NCBI GenBank assembly: GCA_937926185.1
Contig: CALEYM010000198.1
Span: 1-10,490, forward strand
Length of the DNA: 10,490 nt
Direction of reading: 5' to 3'
Origin: an uncultured Bacteroidota bacterium
Lineage (GTDB): Bacteria; Bacteroidota; Bacteroidia; Chitinophagales; Saprospiraceae
A program made the translations under genes and the position numbers. Below, in pieces: positions 1 through 5,983 of the stretch. The stretch's first letter is position 1. The number at the start of each line of letters is the position of its first letter. The notes under the pieces were generated by a model that did no database searches, was not told the DNA's origin, and saw only the letters and a program-made list of their open reading frames with translations.

Positions 1-47
1 TATCTTCAGTGGATTAACTCCATGCTATCGAACTGGGGGTACCTAAA

Positions 48-1658
48 TTGTTACCTTTTATTTTATTACCCCTCTTTATCAACGCTCAAAAATCATTAGA
101 CTACACTATTAGTAAACCCTATCCGGTTATCGATGCCGGCCAAAAGTTGTATTTCGCCAATCCGGCGGAAGAAAAAGCCCTGAGCATCAAAATAGATGGC
201 AAAGACGTCTTTTTACAAACTTTCGACGCCAAAGCCATGAAGGAGGTTAAAAGAAACGAATACAACGACCTGCCTAAAGATTTTGTGTTCGAACACGCCA
301 CCTGGTTTCAGGACAAATTGTATTTTTTCTATTCATTGCTGGAGCGGGAAAAGGAACCCACGAAAAAAATGTATGCCAGGGAAATAGATTTTGACAATAG
401 TAAATTCATGGATAACGGCAGGTTGCTGTTTTCCATAGAAGGAAAAGAGAAAGATATTTCCAAACCGCTTTTCGGGCAAGTATCCGTTGAAACCGCGGGG
501 GCCTTTTCCTTCCATTTATCCAAAGACAAATCCAAACTGCTGATACAGTACCGGAAAGCACCGAAAGTCAGATCGGACAAATCGAATTACGACGTGATCG
601 GCATGTATGTTTTCGGCACAGACCTGAACCTGATTGCCGGCAACGATATAAAAATGCCCTATACGGAGAAAAAAATGGATAATGTGGATTACACCGTTGA
701 TTCCGAAGGCAATCCCTATCTGTTGGCCAAGGTTTACAAAGACGATTCGACAAAGGATACCAAAGGCAAAGGCGAAAACAGGAAAGCCAATTATTTTATG
801 GAATTGTTCAAAGTCGATGTCGGGAACAAGAGCATAAAAACCACTAAAATAGAAGTAAAGGATAACTTCATCAAAGACAGCTGGATTTATGAAGGCGACG
901 AAAACACCATCTATTGCGCCGGGTTTTACAACAAAATGGCAGGAGGCTTCAACCGGGGCGACGACGCCGACGGACTTTTCCTGATCCGCCTGAACAAGGA
1001 CGGCGGCATGGCCGACAAAAATTTCTATGAAATTCCGCTGGAGGTGTTGAATCAATACACCAAGGCAGGCGGAAAACCTGTCAAGGAGAAAAAAGAAAAG
1101 GATGATAAAGCCGAATTCGATTACCTGGAACTGGTTGAACTGGTGATCCAAAAAGACGGCAGTATCCTGATTATCGGCGAACAAAGCTACCTGGAAGTCA
1201 GCACTTCGCAACGGGGCGTATCCTATTATACCTTACACCGGAACGACATGCTCATCTCCAAAATAAATCCGGACGGACAACTGGCCTGGATGAAAAAATT
1301 GCCCAAAAGGCAGGCAGGAAACATCGATAGCAAAAGTCTCGGCTTCAGGCGTTTGAGTTATGACGGCGTTCATTACCTGTTTTTTGTGGATAATGATAAA
1401 AATCTGAAGCTGGGTCTGAACGAACGTCCTGCCAGGCATATTGAAGGCCTGGGCGGTTTTCTGACGGCGTATATCATAGACGATCAAAGCGGAACCGTAC
1501 AGAAAAAAATGGTATTGAATCCGGCCAAACTGAAAAATGGAATGGAAGTATTTCAGTTGGGCCTGAATCGTATCGTAAAAATATCGGACGCCTCCTGCTT
1601 TATAGAATTTTATAAGAAGGGCAAAGAAGACGTGTTTTTAAAGTTAAATCTGAAATAG
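48..1658 (+). CDS. Exported protein of unknown function, beta-propeller-like; start codon uncertain
   Basis: I do not recognise a named family. The 536-residue product begins with a hydrophobic stretch ending INAQ (possible signal peptidase cleavage A13/Q14), so it is probably exported. The body is rich in short beta-strand units with turn motifs such as DSEGNPYLLAKV (218-229), KDGSILIIGE (369-378) and ISKINPDGQLAWMKKL (403-418), which recall the blades of Bacteroidota secreted propeller proteins; that is a resemblance only. A lysine-rich low-complexity stretch lies at about 339-356. No catalytic motif is evident. The start is odd: the only initiator near the signal peptide is TTG at 48, and it leaves the signal sequence without its usual positive N-region. 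The frame is open back to a stop at 15-17 and includes a Lys codon (45-47) just before the TTG. The coding sequence is visibly more A+T-rich than the nuo genes. It converges on the gene at 1921-2523. Confident that it is a gene, not of its function. Confidence 0.8.
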   Translation: MLPFILLPLFINAQKSLDYTISKPYPVIDAGQKLYFANPAEEKALSIKIDGKDVFLQTFDAKAMKEVKRNEYNDLPKDFVFEHATWFQDKLYFFYSLLEREKEPTKKMYAREIDFDNSKFMDNGRLLFSIEGKEKDISKPLFGQVSVETAGAFSFHLSKDKSKLLIQYRKAPKVRSDKSNYDVIGMYVFGTDLNLIAGNDIKMPYTEKKMDNVDYTVDSEGNPYLLAKVYKDDSTKDTKGKGENRKANYFMELFKVDVGNKSIKTTKIEVKDNFIKDSWIYEGDENTIYCAGFYNKMAGGFNRGDDADGLFLIRLNKDGGMADKNFYEIPLEVLNQYTKAGGKPVKEKKEKDDKAEFDYLELVELVIQKDGSILIIGEQSYLEVSTSQRGVSYYTLHRNDMLISKINPDGQLAWMKKLPKRQAGNIDSKSLGFRRLSYDGVHYLFFVDNDKNLKLGLNERPARHIEGLGGFLTAYIIDDQSGTVQKKMVLNPAKLKNGMEVFQLGLNRIVKISDASCFIEFYKKGKEDVFLKLNLK

Positions 1659-1723
1659 CATTCGATAGAAGCATATTAGCGTTTTTAATACTTCGCTGGA
1701 CAATTTGTTCTTCGGGCGCATTC

Positions 1724-1903
1724 AGGGGTTGTGTAAAAAGTCAAAAAACAGGAAACCTGAATCAGTGTGAAAAATATTATTTTTAGTTCGTCACGGTTTT
1801 AGACTTTCCAAGTTTTTAAAACTTGGAAAGTCTGCACGGCAACGAAAAATATTTCTCTGTTTTTCAACAGATACCGCGCGTTATGACATTTTCCACAACC
1901 CCT
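1724..1903. mobile_element. Candidate 180-bp miniature inverted-repeat element (MITE-like)
   Basis: AGGGGTTGTGTAAAAAGTCA at 1724-1743 is matched in inverse orientation at 1884-1903, whose reverse complement is AGGGGTTGTGGAAAATGTCA, giving 18 of 20 identical positions. The ends enclose 140 bp with no credible gene, an A+T-rich interior and a central perfect palindrome (1801-1833). Such terminal repeats around a short non-coding core are typical of MITEs or internally deleted insertion sequences. I see no clear target-site duplication. It fills most of the 262-bp spacer between two convergent genes, a tolerated insertion site. Alternatively it may be a large imperfect hairpin acting at the end of both transcripts. 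Confidence 0.45.
1801..1833. repeat. 33-bp perfect palindrome, copy 1 (interspersed repeat family)
   Basis: Left arm AGACTTTCCAAGTTTT (1801-1816), a single central T (1817), then the exact reverse complement of the arm (1818-1833). It would fold into a long stem in RNA from either strand. Neither side has the T-run expected after an intrinsic terminator: downstream is GCACGG on plus and AAAACC on minus. A sister copy lies at 7966-7998 with the same length, symmetry and core sequence, so this is a repeat family and not a chance palindrome. Confidence 0.85.
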
Positions 1904-1920
1904 AAACCCGAAATTAAGAA

Positions 1921-2523
1921 CTATCTCCGCGCCCCGAACCACCCGAACCGCATCGTCAGCGCAAAAACCGGGGCGTTCAGGTCGTTTTTGCCCAGCGAGC
2001 CCCAGCCTTCAAAATCGCCGACATACCGGTATGCGACGCTGCCGCTCATGCGAAACCAGCGGGCAATGTTGAGTTCTACACCGGCTTCCGGCACGGCTAC
2101 AAAAACGGCGTCATTCCAGTCGTCTTCGTCAAAATCCCAGTCGTCGTCGTCGAAGTTGCCGGCCCCGGCCGCGCCGCCGGCAATTTTTAAAGAGGTGTAC
2201 AGGTGTACGAGTTTGTAGGAGGGCGTGGTATAGCCGATCCATAGACCGCCATAACCGAGTCCTAATTGATCGCCCAAAACTTTAGGGCCGGTAAAAAATT
2301 CACCCATGCCGAATGCGCCGACGAAGAACTGGTTGAACACCAGCCCGGCGCCGCCACCGACACCGTGCACCGAATGGCCATCGGTTTTGCCGTAAGTGTA
2401 GATCGGCGCCGCGAAACCGCCGGTCAGGCGTGCGCTGCGGAAAAGGGTTTGTTCCTCGTTTTGGGCAAAAACGGAAAAGGAGAGCGTGATAAAAAAGGCG
2501 AAAGAAAAGAATTTCGTGTACAT
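1921..2523 (-). CDS. Small secreted protein, probable outer-membrane beta-barrel
   Basis: The 200-residue product has a clear signal peptide: positive Y-T-K start, hydrophobic core, and cleavage expected after A20 (VFA/QNEE). The mature part alternates aromatic, glycine and hydrophobic residues (for example 34-47, 57-72, 88-99, 141-153, 159-168) and ends in an amphipathic strand, FALTMRFGWF (187-196), near the C-terminus. This fits a small Bacteroidota outer-membrane barrel of the OmpA/OmpW size class, though I cannot assign a family. An unusual acidic tract at about 124-138 (DDDDWDFDEDDW) interrupts the strands and probably forms a loop. The ATG at 2521-2523 lies 67 bp beyond the upstream gene's stop, so it may be co-transcribed with the nuo operon tail or have its own promoter; I see no clear TAnnTTTG-type promoter. 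Convergent with the gene at 48-1658. Gene call firm, function inferred. Confidence 0.78.
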   Translation of the reverse strand: MYTKFFSFAFFITLSFSVFAQNEEQTLFRSARLTGGFAAPIYTYGKTDGHSVHGVGGGAGLVFNQFFVGAFGMGEFFTGPKVLGDQLGLGYGGLWIGYTTPSYKLVHLYTSLKIAGGAAGAGNFDDDDWDFDEDDWNDAVFVAVPEAGVELNIARWFRMSGSVAYRYVGDFEGWGSLGKNDLNAPVFALTMRFGWFGARR

Positions 2524-2590
2524 AGATGTTGTGTTTTAGTTGTACGGTTATCCATGAGACACGTTCCGGGCAGTTTACCCTGATGCCACT

Positions 2591-2920
2591 TCATTCCTTC
2601 ACCTCCCAATACTCCGGTTTCGTTTCTTCCGTCTGTTGCCGCCAGTAAGCCGGCGTCACTTTACGGCCGTCCGGGGTACGCAGGCGGCGTTGGTACACGT
2701 ACACGACCGGGTTAAAGACCAGATCCGGCGTTGCCACGGTGTAAGTCGTGGGAACATCTTCTGTAGCCCCGGGTATTTCCTGCACGATGACGGGTATATT
2801 GTTGTGTTCCAGCAGTTGCTTCAGAAAGTCGGCCCGTTCCCGGGTTACATTTTTTTCCACAAAGGTGACCGTTTGCCCGTCGAGGTCGCCAAAATTATGT
2901 TTGCCACTTGTCAGTTGCAT
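2591..2920 (-). CDS. Conserved-looking 109-residue cytoplasmic protein of unknown function
   Basis: Not recognised. I place the start at ATG 2918-2920 because AGGAACC lies just upstream and the gene then begins 25 bp after the nuoN stop. A longer reading from 2980 would overlap nuoN by 35 bp and adds residues encoded only opposite-frame to nuoN. The protein has no signal peptide or membrane segment. It looks like a compact alpha/beta fold: strand (16-22), helix with RERADFLKQLLEHNNIPVIV (27-46), an acidic loop, then strands TYTVATPDLVFNPVVYVYQ (59-77) and a charged, Trp/Tyr-containing tail. The helix followed by NNIPV is loosely reminiscent of DUF2007-type small proteins, but I would not assign it. 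Its position suggests co-transcription with nuoHIJKLMN; no role in complex I is implied by its sequence. Confidence 0.7.
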   Translation of the reverse strand: MQLTSGKHNFGDLDGQTVTFVEKNVTRERADFLKQLLEHNNIPVIVQEIPGATEDVPTTYTVATPDLVFNPVVYVYQRRLRTPDGRKVTPAYWRQQTEETKPEYWEVKE

Positions 2921-2945
2921 GGTTCCTGATTTTTGATTCGCGAAT

Positions 2946-4370
2946 TTACAGCCGGACGCAAAGCCCGAAAATATAATCATACACCCCGCTCGACACGCCC
3001 AGCACCAGAATGCCTGCCACGCAGATCAGCAGGCTGGCCCGCATCCAGTAGTCATTTTGAATAACGGGCAAGGGATGCGCGCTTTTGCGCAGGAACATGG
3101 CCCGCACGATCAGCAGATAGTAGTACAGGCTGATCACGGTATTGAGCACGGCAATCAGCAATAAAACGTAATACCCTCCGGCCGCCGCGGACATGAACAG
3201 GAAAAACTTCCCGAAAAAACCGGCCAGCGGCGGTATGCCGGCCAGCGAGAACAAGGCCAGCAGCATTACCATGGCCAGTCGCGGATTGACGCGGTAAAAG
3301 CCTTCATAATCGTCCATATTCTCTTTTCCGGTGGCTGCTTCCACGGAATGTACCACGCCGAAGGCTGCGAGGTTGGAAAAAATATACACCAGCACAAAGT
3401 AAATGATCGATGCCCGTCCGTCCTGTCCCGCGGATAAAAAGCCCAGCAGGATAAAACCGGCTTGCGCCACGGAAGAATAGGCCAGAAAACGTTTCAGGTT
3501 TTGCTGGCGCAGGGCAAAGAGGTTGCCGATGGTCATAGTCAGTATCGCCAGCAGGTACAGCACGCCAATCCAGATGCCGGACAAGGCCGGGGCAAAACCC
3601 AGCAACAGGATCATCAGGATAAAAACTGCGGCGCCTTTTGATACCACCGACAGGTATCCTGCAATTCCGGTCGGCGCGCCTTCGTACACGTCGGGCGCCC
3701 AGAAATGGAAGGGCACCAGCGAAATTTTAAAAGCAACCCCGGCAAAGAAAAAGATAAAACCCAGCGTTTCCAGCCCCGTGCCGGTCAGTTTTTGCGACAG
3801 GACGGTCAGTGAAAATGTGCCTGTGGCGCCGTATAACAAAGAAATGCCCATGAGGGTAATGGCAGAAGCAAGCCCTGCCATCAGTATCATTTTAATACCC
3901 GCCTCTGCCGAGCGCATGCGCAGCACCTCGTAGGCTGCCAGAGCAGCCACGGGAAGCGTCGACATTTCCAGGCCAATGAACAGCATCAGCACGTCGCCGG
4001 AAGAGATCATGTAGTACATACCCAGCAGGGATGACCACAACAAGAGGTAAAACTCGCTGACCCTGTTCTCCGGAACCAGCTGTTTTTTTACCCAGCCCGC
4101 CGTTTGCAGTACCACCACCAGCACGCCCAGGTCGAGTACGTTTTTCAGAAAATGGATCAACGCATGGGTGCGGTACATGCCGCCGAACAGGGCGCCTTCT
4201 CCTATTGGAAACCATCCGGCCAGGGCGTGGAGGCCGAACAAAGCGATGGAAAGCGGAACGACGCCGCTTTTGTCTTTACCACTGTAATAGATCTCCGCGC
4301 AGGTGATGACGAGAATTACAGCCAGTAGCTGCAATTCGTGACGCATGAGTAATAGTTGTTCCCAGTTCAT
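2946..4370 (-). CDS. nuoN: NADH-quinone oxidoreductase subunit N
   Basis: Antiporter-like membrane subunit of respiratory complex I, one of three proton-translocating modules in the membrane arm, proximal to NuoA/J/K. The 474-residue length is normal for the family and the protein is almost entirely transmembrane helices. Channel residues are in place: Glu135 in FIGLEMSTLP (TM5), Lys215 in GVAFKISLVPFHFWAPD (TM7), Lys245 in SVVSKGAAVF (TM8), and Lys388 in PPLAGFFGKFFLF (TM12), where NuoN characteristically has Lys. The QQNLKRFLAYSSVAQAG motif at 289-305 is also typical. The ATG at 4368-4370 has no visible Shine-Dalgarno sequence. It is separated from nuoM by 116 bp of repeat DNA, unlike most junctions in the operon, and is followed 25 bp later by an uncharacterised small gene. 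Confidence 0.96.
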   Translation of the reverse strand: MNWEQLLLMRHELQLLAVILVITCAEIYYSGKDKSGVVPLSIALFGLHALAGWFPIGEGALFGGMYRTHALIHFLKNVLDLGVLVVVLQTAGWVKKQLVPENRVSEFYLLLWSSLLGMYYMISSGDVLMLFIGLEMSTLPVAALAAYEVLRMRSAEAGIKMILMAGLASAITLMGISLLYGATGTFSLTVLSQKLTGTGLETLGFIFFFAGVAFKISLVPFHFWAPDVYEGAPTGIAGYLSVVSKGAAVFILMILLLGFAPALSGIWIGVLYLLAILTMTIGNLFALRQQNLKRFLAYSSVAQAGFILLGFLSAGQDGRASIIYFVLVYIFSNLAAFGVVHSVEAATGKENMDDYEGFYRVNPRLAMVMLLALFSLAGIPPLAGFFGKFFLFMSAAAGGYYVLLLIAVLNTVISLYYYLLIVRAMFLRKSAHPLPVIQNDYWMRASLLICVAGILVLGVSSGVYDYIFGLCVRL

Positions 4371-4387
4371 TTGCGATTAGCATTAAG

Positions 4388-4432
4388 TTTTTTTTACGCC
4401 GACTGGCAGTGGGTTCAGGGGAGCGGCGTTAC
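4388..4432 (-). repeat. Hairpin repeat, nuoN-proximal copy with a 13-bp insertion
   Basis: Read on the minus strand this is GTAACGCCG, then CTCCCCTGAACCC, then ACTGCCAGTCGGCGT followed by eight A. It equals the copy at 4459-4490 except for the extra 13 bp in the middle, and both are followed by TTAA (here after one C). The insertion destroys the short-loop stem, although ACGCCG (4396-4401) can still pair with CGGCGT (4424-4429). The 23 bases 4388-4410 are identical to 4459-4481. It lies 18 bp upstream of the nuoN start. Confidence 0.85.
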
Positions 4433-4458
4433 TGGTGGTTTATTGGGAGTAGTGTTAA

Positions 4459-4490
4459 TTTTTTTTACGCCGACTGGCAGTCGGCGTTAC
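4459..4490 (-). repeat. Hairpin repeat, nuoM-proximal copy overlapping the nuoM stop codon
   Basis: Perfect 9-bp stem, ACGCCGACT at 4467-4475 and AGTCGGCGT at 4479-4487, with a 3-base loop, flanked on the plus strand by eight T (4459-4466). On the transcribed minus strand the stem is followed by A, not U, so it is not a normal intrinsic terminator for the nuo transcript. The repeat's leading GTAA contains the nuoM TAA stop (4487-4489). REP-like interspersed element or mRNA-stabilising hairpin are both possible. Confidence 0.85.
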
Positions 4491-5980
4491 AGGCCCAGTT
4501 GCCGGATAATAGGTTCGAGGCTGAAGCGGATCATTTCGGATAACCACAGTGGCGCCATGCCGATAGCCGCGATGGGCAGGATCAGCAGCAAAGCGCCGGT
4601 TTTTTCGTACCAGGCAGCCGCTGGCAAATGGGCGTATTCCGGGTTGTTCACCGGTCCCATCAGCATCGTACCGACCACGCGCAGGATATACACGGCCGTC
4701 ACCACGATGGCCGACACCGCCAGTATGGTCCAGACGCGGTGAAACGCGTCTGCATGTTCGAAGGCGCCCACGAAAATGGTCATTTCCGCCACGAAGCCGC
4801 TCAGCCCGGGCAAGCCCAGCGAGGCAAGACCGGCGATCACATAGCAAGCGGAAATAAAGGGCAACACTTTCATCAGACCGCCCATTTCCTGCACGATGCG
4901 GGTGTGCGTGCGTTCGTACAACATGCCGATCAGGGCGAAAAAGAGCGCCGTCATCAGTCCGTGCGAGATCATTTGCAGAATAGCGCCGTTCATGGCGGTT
5001 TTATTCAGCATCAGAATGGCGAACAACACCAGACCACAGTGACTCACCGAGGAATAGGCGTTGATGTATTTCAGGTCGGTTTGCCGGATGGCGCCGAACG
5101 CGCCGTATATCACGCTGAAACCGGTCAGGAGGATAAAAAACCAGGCCATTTCACTGGCCGCCTGCGGCATCAGGAACACGGCTACGCGGTAGCAACCGTA
5201 ACCGCCCAGCTTCATCAGTACGCCGGCGTGCAGCATGGAAACGGCCGTCGGCGCCGAGGCGTGACCATCGGGCGACCAGGTGTGGAACGGGAACAAAGCC
5301 CCGAGCACCCCGAATCCGACGAAAGTCAGCGGAAAAAAAATGCGCTGCGCTTCCACCGGGATGCCGCCCGCGGCGATTTCCATCAGGTTGAACGTATGGC
5401 CGTCGGCAGCGCCCGTCGAGTTAAAATACAAACCCAGCAAACCCACCAGCAGAAAAGCCGAACCGCCCATCAGCATCAGCGTCAGTTTCATGGCCGAATA
5501 TTCTTTCGGGCCGCTGCCCCAGATGCCGATCAGCAGGTACATGGGAATCACCGCCAGTTCGTAAAAAAGGAACATGGTGAACAGGTCGAGGGTTACAAAA
5601 AATCCGAACACCCCTGTGGCCAGCGCGATGAGGGAGATGAAAAACTCCTTGGCCAGGTCCTCCATACGCCAGGAAATGAACACGCCGGCCAGCGTGACGA
5701 TAGCCGTCAGCACGATCAGCGCCACGGAAACGCCGTCGACACCCAGGTCGAAACGGATATTCAACGGGCTGAACCACATATAGCTGCTGGTAAAAAGCAT
5801 GTCATCCGTGTTGCCCGAGGCTCTTTCCCGCAAAAAAGCAAACAGGAGGTAAAACGCGGCCACAAATTGCAGCCCCATCCCCACGACAGACACCAGACGC
5901 GCCTGTTCCCGTTCCTTGCTGAACATCAGCGCCAGGATCGTCAGTGTGGGAATAATCAATAAAAGGAGCAGAATATTCAT
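4487..5980 (-). CDS. nuoM: NADH-quinone oxidoreductase subunit M
   Basis: Antiporter-like subunit of complex I that forms the middle proton channel of the membrane arm, between NuoL and NuoN. It has 497 residues, normal for the family. The TM5 glutamate is Glu141 in FYELAVIPMYLLIG. The TM8 lysine is Lys257 in HAGVLMKLGGYG. The TM12 glutamate is Glu399 in GLSGFVAEMTIF. The family motif QTDLKYINAYSSVSHCG spans 300-316 and a HGL histidine lies at 340. The striking difference is in TM7: GVLGALFPFHTWSPDGH (224-240) aligns without gaps to the family's xVKMPxxPLHxWLPDAH, putting Leu226 where the channel lysine (E. coli NuoM Lys234) should be. The start ATG at 5978-5980 follows the nuoL stop by 3 bp, so translation is probably coupled. 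The stop codon lies inside a repeat. Confidence 0.96.
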   Translation of the reverse strand: MNILLLLLIIPTLTILALMFSKEREQARLVSVVGMGLQFVAAFYLLFAFLRERASGNTDDMLFTSSYMWFSPLNIRFDLGVDGVSVALIVLTAIVTLAGVFISWRMEDLAKEFFISLIALATGVFGFFVTLDLFTMFLFYELAVIPMYLLIGIWGSGPKEYSAMKLTLMLMGGSAFLLVGLLGLYFNSTGAADGHTFNLMEIAAGGIPVEAQRIFFPLTFVGFGVLGALFPFHTWSPDGHASAPTAVSMLHAGVLMKLGGYGCYRVAVFLMPQAASEMAWFFILLTGFSVIYGAFGAIRQTDLKYINAYSSVSHCGLVLFAILMLNKTAMNGAILQMISHGLMTALFFALIGMLYERTHTRIVQEMGGLMKVLPFISACYVIAGLASLGLPGLSGFVAEMTIFVGAFEHADAFHRVWTILAVSAIVVTAVYILRVVGTMLMGPVNNPEYAHLPAAAWYEKTGALLLILPIAAIGMAPLWLSEMIRFSLEPIIRQLGL

Positions 5981-5983
5981 AAA

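Noticed and set aside
1801..1833. The palindrome as a bidirectional intrinsic terminator for the convergent genes
   Set aside because: Position would fit, but no U-run follows the stem in either direction, and the same palindrome occurs in mid-operon before nuoL. I list it as a repeat.
1769..1853. Direct repeat GAAAAATATT at 1769-1778 and 1844-1853 as a target-site duplication
   Set aside because: Both copies lie inside the inverted ends of the candidate element and are A+T-rich and short, so they are not flanking duplications.
2921..2980. Longer start for the 109-residue gene, with a possible lipobox (FASGC)
   Set aside because: The extra codons overlap the end of nuoN, lack a positive N-region and have no ribosome-binding site, while an AGGA motif precedes the ATG at 2920. 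The lipobox-like string is a chance product of nuoN coding.
4459..4487. Hairpin with eight T as an intrinsic terminator after nuoM
   Set aside because: The T-run precedes the stem on the plus strand, so in the nuo transcript the stem is followed by A, not U. No plus-strand gene ends here.
4628..5962. A 444-codon open frame on the plus strand opposite nuoM
   Set aside because: The translation is a low-complexity mix of His, Gln, Arg and Gly with no fold or motif, and it mirrors the GC-biased codons of nuoM. It is a shadow frame. The same holds for the open frames opposite nuoL (7034-7765) and opposite the 48-1658 gene (516-1211).
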